Assembly: GCA_904393855.1 (NCBI GenBank)
Contig: CAJFNE010000106.1
Span: forward strand, 1-6,441
DNA from: an uncultured Oscillibacter sp.
GTDB taxonomy: Bacteria; Bacillota; Clostridia; Oscillospirales; Oscillospiraceae
DNA: 6,441 bases
Direction of reading: 5' to 3'
Below, in pieces: positions 1 through 4,805 of the stretch; the first letter of the stretch is position 1, and every line of letters starts with the position of its first letter. Made by a program: the position numbers and the translations under genes. The notes beneath the pieces were generated by a model. That model saw nothing but the letters and a program-made list of their open reading frames with translations. It searched no databases and was not told the origin of the DNA.

Positions 1-1185
1 CACCGGAAGCTGGGCAAGGAGCTGGGATTGTTCATGCTCCGGGACGAGGGCCCCGGCTTCCCCTTCTTCCTCCCCAAGGGCATGGTGCTGAAGAACACCC
101 TGCTGGACTACTGGCGCCAGATCCACAAGAAGTACGGCTATGTGGAGATCTCCACGCCTGTGATCCTGAACCGCCAGCTGTGGGAGCGGTCCGGCCACTG
201 GGATCACTACAAGCAGAACATGTACACCACCGTCATCGACGGCGAGGACTACGCCATCAAGCCCATGAACTGCCCCGGCGGCATGCTGGTTTACGCCAGC
301 GAGCCCCACTCCTACCGGGATCTGCCCCTGCGGGTGGGGGAGATCGGTCTGGTCCACCGCCACGAGCTGTCCGGAGCCCTCCACGGGCTGTTCCGGGTGC
401 GCTGCTTCAACCAGGATGACGCCCATATCTTCATGACTCAGGATCAGCTGAAAGACGTGATCCAGGAGACGGTGCGCCTCTTTGACGAGGTCTACTCCAC
501 CTTCGGCCTGAACTATGCCATCGAGCTCTCCACCATGCCCGAGGACCACATCGGCACTGTGGAGCAGTGGGAACACAACCAGGAGATTCTGAAGAACGCC
601 ATCACTGACATGGGCAAGGATTTCACCATCAACGAGGGAGACGGCGCTTTCTACGGCCCCAAGCTGGACTTCCATCTGGCGGACTCCCTGGGCCGGACCT
701 GGCAGTGCGGCACCATCCAGCTGGACAGCCAGCTGCCGGAGCGCTTCGAACTGGAGTATACCGGCGAGGACGGCCAGAAGCATCGCCCCGTCATGATCCA
801 CCGGGTGGTGCTGGGCTCCATCGAGCGCTTCATCGGCGTTATCACGGAGCATTTCGCCGGGGCATTCCCCGCCTGGCTGGCCCCGGTGCAGGTCAAGATC
901 CTGCCCATTACAGACCGGGCGGCGGCCTATGCGGAGGAGCTGCAGAAGGCACTGGACCAGCGGAACTTCCGGGTGGAAGTGGACGGCCGCAACGAGAAGA
1001 TCGGCAAGAAGATCCGGGAGGCCACCATGGAGAAGATCCCCTATATGCTGGTGGTGGGAGACCGGGACATGGAGAACGGCACCGTCTCCGTCCGGCACCG
1101 CACCGGCGAGGACCTGGGGGCCATGAGCCTGGAGGAGTTCTGCAAGCTGCTGGGGGACGAGGTCACCAGCAGGGCGATTCGATAA
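1..1185 (+). CDS. thrS: Threonyl-tRNA synthetase, C-terminal part (5' end outside window)
   Basis: Class II aminoacyl-tRNA synthetase that activates threonine with ATP and loads it onto tRNA-Thr in the cytosol. The frame is open from base 1 and gives 394 codons before TAA at 1183-1185. The first residues (HRKLGKELGLF) are the conserved entry into the catalytic domain, so the N-terminal TGS and editing domains, roughly 240 residues in typical ThrRS, lie upstream of the window. Visible motifs are the motif 1 region with SGHWDHY, MNCPGG, the motif 2 region (HELSGALHGL from codon 121, then RVRCFNQDDAH), and motif 3 at MIHRVVLGSIERFIG. The three zinc ligands that recognise threonine are present as Cys91, His142 and His267 of the fragment, with spacing almost the same as in the E. 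coli enzyme. The anticodon-binding domain runs from about codon 293 (LAPVQVKILPI) to the end. Firmicutes thrS genes are often controlled by a T-box leader, which would be upstream and cannot be seen. No defects are seen. Confidence 0.98.
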   Translation, partial: HRKLGKELGLFMLRDEGPGFPFFLPKGMVLKNTLLDYWRQIHKKYGYVEISTPVILNRQLWERSGHWDHYKQNMYTTVIDGEDYAIKPMNCPGGMLVYASEPHSYRDLPLRVGEIGLVHRHELSGALHGLFRVRCFNQDDAHIFMTQDQLKDVIQETVRLFDEVYSTFGLNYAIELSTMPEDHIGTVEQWEHNQEILKNAITDMGKDFTINEGDGAFYGPKLDFHLADSLGRTWQCGTIQLDSQLPERFELEYTGEDGQKHRPVMIHRVVLGSIERFIGVITEHFAGAFPAWLAPVQVKILPITDRAAAYAEELQKALDQRNFRVEVDGRNEKIGKKIREATMEKIPYMLVVGDRDMENGTVSVRHRTGEDLGAMSLEEFCKLLGDEVTSRAIR

Positions 1186-1199
1186 TCCATCGAAAGACA

Positions 1200-1239
1200 C
1201 GGCGGACGGCTTTTCGGCCGTCCGCCGCGCCTTGCGCGG
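1200..1239 (+). terminator. Overlapping GC-rich hairpins after thrS, possible terminator without a T-tract
   Basis: An 11-bp perfect stem (1200-1210 with 1217-1227, loop TTTTCG) begins 15 bases after the thrS stop. A second hairpin, CCGCGC (1225-1230) with GCGCGG (1234-1239), shares three bases with it, so the two cannot both form fully. Neither is followed by a run of T, so intrinsic termination would be inefficient. It may instead protect the 3' end of the thrS message or work together with Rho. The position suits the end of the thrS transcript, but the termination role is inferred. Confidence 0.45.
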
Positions 1240-1322
1240 GGCAGACGGGGGAACTTTCAGGCAAAAATTGCAGGATTGCCCGTAAATCTTGCATAAAAAA
1301 TGCCGGGGAGGGAAAAAGGGTC

Positions 1323-1351
1323 TTGAAAAGTGAAGGAAAGTACGATATGAT
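1323..1351 (+). promoter_or_regulatory. Sigma-A-type promoter for the TRAP operon
   Basis: TTGAAA (1323-1328) matches the -35 consensus at five of six positions. It is followed by a 17-base spacer and TATGAT (1346-1351), also five of six for the -10. Transcription would start near 1358 and give a leader of about 40 bases before the ATG at 1397. This separates the TRAP genes from thrS. Found by reading only, not by experiment. Confidence 0.65.
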
Positions 1352-1382
1352 AATGCAAGCAGCAATGCGTGACAAAAAAGGA

Positions 1383-1390
1383 AGAGAGGA
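1383..1390 (+). promoter_or_regulatory. Ribosome binding site of the TRAP solute-binding protein
   Basis: AGAGAGGA lies six bases before the ATG at 1397. It supports that start, which is also the one giving a proper lipoprotein signal peptide. Confidence 0.7.
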
Positions 1391-1396
1391 TTTGAC

Positions 1397-2443
1397 ATGA
1401 AGAAGTTTTTATCTCTGCTGATGGCGACTCTCATGCTGGCGACCCTCCTGGCCGGCTGCGGCGGCAATACGACGACGGATGACGGCGCGACGACGGACGA
1501 CACCCAGGACACCCAGCAGACGGAGGCCACCTGGAACGTGGCGGATGTCACCGGCAGCGGCACGGAACTGCGGTTCCGCACCGGCGGCGACCAGGGTACC
1601 TACTACGCCTACGGCAACGTGCTGGCCCAGGCCATCACCAGCCACAGCGACAACACCCGCGTCACCGCCGTGGTCAGCAACGGCTCCCAGGACAACATCG
1701 AGCAGATGGATATGAACGTGGCCCAGCTGGGCTTCGTCCAGTCCGACGTGATGAGCTACGCCTACAATGGCGAGCGGCTGTTTGAGGGCAATCCCGTGGA
1801 GAACTTCTCCACTGTGGCCGCCCTGTATATGGAGCAGGTGCAGATCGTTACCTGTGACCCGGAGATCCAGAGCGTGGCGGACCTGAAGGGCAAGACCGTG
1901 TCCATCGGCGCCTCCGGCTCCGGCGTGTACTACAACGCCCTGGACATTCTGGCCGCCTATGGCATGACCGAGGCGGACATCAACGCCCAGTACCAGGACT
2001 TCGGCAACAGCGCTGACTCCCTGCAGGACGGCAAGATCGACGCTGCTTTCGTGGTGGCGGGCGCCCCCACCGTGGCCATCACCACCCTGGCCACCTCTCG
2101 GGACATCTACCTGGTGGGCCTGGACGACGAGCACATCGCCGCTCTGAAGGAGAGCTCCCCCTACTATGAGGAGTATATCATCCCCGAGGGCACCTATGAG
2201 GGCGTGCCCGAGACCAAGACCGTGGCCGTCAGCGCCGTGGTCATCGCCCGGGACGATGTGTCCGAGGAGGACGTGTACAACATCTGCTACACCATTTTTG
2301 AGAATATCGACACCATCACCGCCTCTCACGCCAAGGGCGCGGAGCTGGACCTGGAGTACGCGGCCAGCATGACCAGCGTGCCCTATCATCCCGGCGCCGC
2401 CCGCTATTTCGCGGAGAAGGGCATTGAGGTGCCCACCAAGTAA
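1397..2443 (+). CDS. TAXI family TRAP transporter solute-binding lipoprotein
   Basis: Extracytoplasmic receptor of a tripartite ATP-independent periplasmic (TRAP) transporter. It binds a small solute outside the membrane and passes it to the permease encoded next. The 348-residue protein starts with a lipoprotein signal peptide: Lys2-Lys3, a hydrophobic core, then lipobox LAGC with Cys21 as the lipidation site. A Thr/Asp/Gln-rich flexible linker follows (about 24-44). TAXI-family marks are GTYYAYG (67-73), FVQSD (113-117), VADLKGKTVSIGASGSG (about 160-176), and near the C-terminus YHPGAARYF (from 330). Length suits the family once signal and linker are allowed for. Characterised TAXI proteins bind glutamate/glutamine-like or other organic acids; the ligand here cannot be read from sequence. 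It has its own promoter and is followed by a stem-loop that may raise its expression relative to the permease, as expected when many receptors serve one permease. Confidence 0.93.
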   Translation: MKKFLSLLMATLMLATLLAGCGGNTTTDDGATTDDTQDTQQTEATWNVADVTGSGTELRFRTGGDQGTYYAYGNVLAQAITSHSDNTRVTAVVSNGSQDNIEQMDMNVAQLGFVQSDVMSYAYNGERLFEGNPVENFSTVAALYMEQVQIVTCDPEIQSVADLKGKTVSIGASGSGVYYNALDILAAYGMTEADINAQYQDFGNSADSLQDGKIDAAFVVAGAPTVAITTLATSRDIYLVGLDDEHIAALKESSPYYEEYIIPEGTYEGVPETKTVAVSAVVIARDDVSEEDVYNICYTIFENIDTITASHAKGAELDLEYAASMTSVPYHPGAARYFAEKGIEVPTK

Positions 2444-2468
2444 GGAACAACGCAAAGACCGTTCAGAG

Positions 2469-2514
2469 CAAGAGACTGCGGCAGCCTGTTCTGCCGCAGT
2501 CCCTTGTCGGTTTT
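2469..2514 (+). terminator. Intercistronic stem-loop, likely attenuator or mRNA-stabilising hairpin
   Basis: GACTGCGGCAG (2474-2484) pairs perfectly with CTGCCGCAGTC (2491-2501) around a six-base loop. Beyond one mismatch, CAAG (2469-2472) pairs with CTTG (2503-2506). A short TTTT (2511-2514) follows a few bases later. The stem is strong but the T-tract is short and displaced, so partial termination or protection of the upstream message from 3' decay is more likely than a full stop. Its place between receptor and permease genes fits differential expression; that role is inferred. Confidence 0.65.
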
Positions 2515-2563
2515 ACGAAACAGATGAGACCGCGGGAGTTCCCCGGGGCGTCCTGTGTTTCGT
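2515..2563 (+). repeat. Inverted repeat ahead of the permease ribosome binding site
   Basis: ACGAAACA (2515-2522) is the exact reverse complement of TGTTTCGT (2556-2563), with a 33-base GC-rich interior that includes the palindrome CCCCGGGG (2541-2548). In RNA it could form a long-armed stem-loop ending 9 bases before the Shine-Dalgarno at 2573. As DNA it could be a protein-binding dyad. Function unknown. Confidence 0.45.
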
Positions 2564-2572
2564 GTGAAGTAC

Positions 2573-2580
2573 AAAGGAGG
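2573..2580 (+). promoter_or_regulatory. Strong ribosome binding site that decides the TTG start of the permease
   Basis: AAAGGAGG is an almost complete match to the anti-Shine-Dalgarno and sits eight bases before TTG at 2589. No ATG or GTG lies at a usable distance in this frame. The next in-frame ATG (2670) has no comparable site and would shorten the N-terminus. Confidence 0.85.
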
Positions 2581-2588
2581 AGAGATCA

Positions 2589-4571
2589 TTGAGCTTTTGG
2601 AAGAAAGAGACAGAAGCTGAGATCGTGGACGACACCAGCGTCGGCACTGCCGCCGACGTGGAGGCCGTCATGCGGAAATATGACCGGGAATCCAATACCC
2701 GGTTTTGGGAGGGGTGGCCGAACCGGATCATTCGCTGGCTGATGGCCGCGTTTGCCGTGTACTGCATTGTGGACACCCTGCTGCTGACCACTCTGCAGGA
2801 GCGGCGGCTGCCCATCTTCGTGGGGCTGATCCTGTTCTTCGGTTTCCTGACCTACCCGGCCAGGAAGGGGGATACCAAGGTCAACTACATGCCCTGGTAT
2901 GACATCGTGCTGCTGATCGCGGGTCCCGGCGCGTTCTTCTTTTACGCGGTCAACGCGGACAAGGTGATCCAGATGTCCGCCCGGGTCATGCAGAACGACC
3001 TGTATATGATCATTGGCCTCATCGGCGTGCTGGCGCTGATCGAGCTGTGCCGCCGGTGCGTGGGCCTGCCGATCCTGTGCGTGGCGGGGGCGCTGCTGGT
3101 GTACACTTTCTTCAACCTCAGCGGCGCGGGAGACCTGAAGATGACCTTCTACCAGGTGATCCGCACCATGTTCTACACCACCAACGGCATCTTCAGCAAC
3201 CCCATCAGCGTGTGCGCCAAGTTCATCGTGGTGTTCATCATCTTCGGCGCTTTCCTGGAGCGCAGCGGCGTGGCGGACTTCTTCATTAAATTCGCCAACT
3301 GCGCCGTGGGCCGCTTCTCCGGCGGCCCGGCCAAGGTGGCTGTCATCGCCAGCGCCCTGGAGGGCATGGCCTCCGGCTCCTCCGTGGCCAACACGGTGGG
3401 CTCCGGCTCCATCACCATCCCCATGATGAAGCGCATGGGCTATCGGGCAGAGTTTGCCGGCGCGGTGGAGGCCGCTGCCTCCACCGGCGGTCAGATCATG
3501 CCGCCCATTATGGGCGCCGCCGCTTTCCTGATGGCGGAGTTCGTGGGTGTGCCCTATGGCGAGATCGCCGTGAAGGCCATCCTGCCGGCGGCCCTGTACT
3601 TCACCGGCATCTATATCGCGGTCCATCTGGAGGCCAAGAAGCTGGGATTGAAAGGCATCCCCCGGGAGGAGCTGCCCCGGGCCCGGGAGCTGGTGAAGCA
3701 GATCTACCTGCTGGCGCCCCTGGTGGTGCTGATCTACCTAGTGGGCACCAACACGTATACCATGGCTTTCAGCGCCTCCATCGCCATCGCGGTGGCCATT
3801 GTGGTGGGCCTCATCAACAAGGAGAACCGGATGACTCCCACCAAGTTCCTGGACGCCCTGGAGGGCGGCATCAAGGGCTCCATCACCGTGGCGGTGGCCT
3901 GCGGCGTGGCGGGCATCATCTCCGGCTGCATCACTGTGACGGGCCTGGCATCCAAGCTCCTCAGCGCCATTGTGAATATCTCCAACGGCCAGGAGATGGT
4001 GGCCCTGCTGCTGACGATGCTGTGCTGCATCGTGCTGGGCATGGGCGTGCCCACCACCGCCAACTATTGCATCATGGCGGCTACCTGCGCCCCCATCCTG
4101 ACGGACCCCTCCATCGGTGTCAACATCATCGCGGCCCATTTCTTCGTGTTCTATTTCGGCATCGTGGCGGACATCACGCCGCCGGTGGCCCTGGCGGCCT
4201 ATGCCGGCAGCGCCATCGCCAAGGCAGACCCCATGAAAACGGGCTTCAACGCCACGAAACTGGCCATCGCGGCCTTTATCGTCCCCTATGTCTTTGCGCT
4301 GAATCCCCAGATGCTGTTTGTGAACGTGACCAGCGGCTTCCAGGTGGTGCAGATCGTGATCAGCGCGCTGCTGGGCATCTTCGGCATCGCCGCGGCCCTC
4401 AACGGCTTCCTGTACCGCCGTGTCAATCCGGTCTTCCGAATCGCCCTGGCCGCGGGCGGCCTGCTCATGCTGGTGCCCGGCACGGCCAGCGACGTGACGG
4501 GACTGGTACTGGTGGCCGCCGTGGTGCTCTTCCAGCGGACCACCACCAAGCGCCTGGCCGCAGGAAGCTGA
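2589..4571 (+). CDS. TRAP transporter fused permease subunit (4TM/12TM type)
   Basis: Integral membrane part of the TRAP transporter, fusing the small DctQ-like and large DctM-like subunits in one 660-residue protein, as is usual for TAXI systems. It should import the solute delivered by the adjacent lipoprotein using an ion gradient (Na+ in the TRAP systems studied). Hydrophilic residues 1-45 precede an N-terminal group of membrane segments (about 48-68, 74-91, 104-121 and 137-175). The DctM-like part carries family signatures: GGQIMPP (300-306), MGVPTTANY (from 485) and GIVADITPPVALAAYAG (from 524). A few more hydrophobic helices close the C-terminus (about 580-655). The length is typical and no frameshift is seen. 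Start is TTG, supported by the AAAGGAGG eight bases upstream. The 145-base spacer to the receptor gene is structured, so the two are probably co-transcribed but unequally expressed. Substrate unknown. Confidence 0.95.
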   Translation: MSFWKKETEAEIVDDTSVGTAADVEAVMRKYDRESNTRFWEGWPNRIIRWLMAAFAVYCIVDTLLLTTLQERRLPIFVGLILFFGFLTYPARKGDTKVNYMPWYDIVLLIAGPGAFFFYAVNADKVIQMSARVMQNDLYMIIGLIGVLALIELCRRCVGLPILCVAGALLVYTFFNLSGAGDLKMTFYQVIRTMFYTTNGIFSNPISVCAKFIVVFIIFGAFLERSGVADFFIKFANCAVGRFSGGPAKVAVIASALEGMASGSSVANTVGSGSITIPMMKRMGYRAEFAGAVEAAASTGGQIMPPIMGAAAFLMAEFVGVPYGEIAVKAILPAALYFTGIYIAVHLEAKKLGLKGIPREELPRARELVKQIYLLAPLVVLIYLVGTNTYTMAFSASIAIAVAIVVGLINKENRMTPTKFLDALEGGIKGSITVAVACGVAGIISGCITVTGLASKLLSAIVNISNGQEMVALLLTMLCCIVLGMGVPTTANYCIMAATCAPILTDPSIGVNIIAAHFFVFYFGIVADITPPVALAAYAGSAIAKADPMKTGFNATKLAIAAFIVPYVFALNPQMLFVNVTSGFQVVQIVISALLGIFGIAAALNGFLYRRVNPVFRIALAAGGLLMLVPGTASDVTGLVLVAAVVLFQRTTTKRLAAGS

Positions 4572-4590
4572 GCCTCCTCTGGAATTCGAA

Positions 4591-4618
4591 GCCCGCCTCC
4601 TATAGGAGGCGGGCTTTT
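4591..4618 (+). terminator. Rho-independent terminator of the TRAP operon
   Basis: GCCCGCCTCC (4591-4600) pairs perfectly with GGAGGCGGGC (4605-4614) around a TATA loop and is followed directly by TTTT, with a further TTTT at 4623-4626. Flanking A/T pairs at 4589-4590 and 4615-4616 extend the stem. It lies 20 bases after the permease stop and marks the operon end. Confidence 0.88.
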
Positions 4619-4660
4619 GCCGTTTTCGGACTTTCCTGGCGCGGTACGCGGATATGTCAG

Positions 4661-4684
4661 ATTTTACAGAGTCCTCTGAAAACT
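4661..4684 (+). promoter_or_regulatory. Imperfect dyad, possible operator upstream of the efflux adaptor gene
   Basis: The segment is centred between 4672 and 4673: CAGAG (4667-4671) mirrors CTCTG (4674-4678), and beyond a mismatch TTT (4663-4665) mirrors AAA (4680-4682). A second short dyad overlaps its right side: AAAAC (4679-4683) with GTTTT (4691-4695). Both lie just before the candidate -35 region, as a regulator site would. The evidence is symmetry alone. Confidence 0.25.
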
Positions 4685-4693
4685 GTAACCGTT

Positions 4694-4725
4694 TTGTTGT
4701 TGTAATCCAGGGGTAACTGTACTAG
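4694..4725 (+). promoter_or_regulatory. Weak promoter candidate for the efflux adaptor gene
   Basis: A T/G-rich stretch contains TTGTTG twice, overlapping (4694-4699 and 4697-4702). TGTACT (4718-4723) lies 18 bases after the first, and TACTAG (4720-4725) 17 bases after the second. Both -10 candidates are poor matches. A promoter is expected here because a strong terminator precedes the gene, but the exact elements are uncertain and may need an activator. Confidence 0.3.
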
Positions 4726-4739
4726 CATGAATCATACAC

Positions 4740-4782
4740 TCAGTGGACAGGGAACCATCCAGCAGGATGCGCATGCCACTGA
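4740..4782 (+). promoter_or_regulatory. Foldable leader of the efflux adaptor mRNA
   Basis: TCAGTGG (4740-4746) pairs with CCACTGA (4776-4782). Inside this, CATCC (4756-4760) pairs with GGATG (4765-4769) around an AGCA loop. The nested structure ends ten bases before the ribosome binding site at 4792, so it could influence translation. No known riboswitch class is recognised. Confidence 0.35.
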
Positions 4783-4791
4783 AGAATGATG

Positions 4792-4797
4792 AAGGAG
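4792..4797 (+). promoter_or_regulatory. Ribosome binding site of the efflux adaptor
   Basis: AAGGAG lies eight bases before ATG at 4806. This fixes the start at the codon giving an N-terminal cytosolic tail and membrane anchor. Confidence 0.75.
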
Positions 4798-4805
4798 AAA
4801 CGATC

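Noticed and set aside
1186..1396. Possible tRNA or riboswitch in the thrS to TRAP spacer
   Set aside because: No cloverleaf, T-loop sequence or known riboswitch core was found; only simple hairpins and promoter-like elements.
705..1400. 231-codon + strand frame overlapping the end of thrS and reaching the receptor start
   Set aside because: It is an out-of-frame shadow of thrS, rich in Gly/Arg/Pro, and merely continues through the spacer.
1347..1400. Short frame (17 residues) whose TGA overlaps the receptor ATG as ATGA
   Set aside because: Its first ATG lies inside the proposed -10 box, so it would not be in the transcript. The later ATG at 1365 has no Shine-Dalgarno. The overlap is probably accidental.
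1409..2455. 348-codon antisense open frame opposite the receptor gene
   Set aside because: Its composition is an odd Gly/His/Val-rich run with no recognisable domain. It is the mirror of a GC-biased gene on the other strand, which carries a clear signal peptide and TAXI motifs.
2586..3626. 346-codon antisense open frame opposite the permease gene
   Set aside because: His/Asp/Gln-rich low-information translation covering well-conserved TRAP permease sequence on the + strand. Third-position GC bias removes stop codons on the opposite strand.
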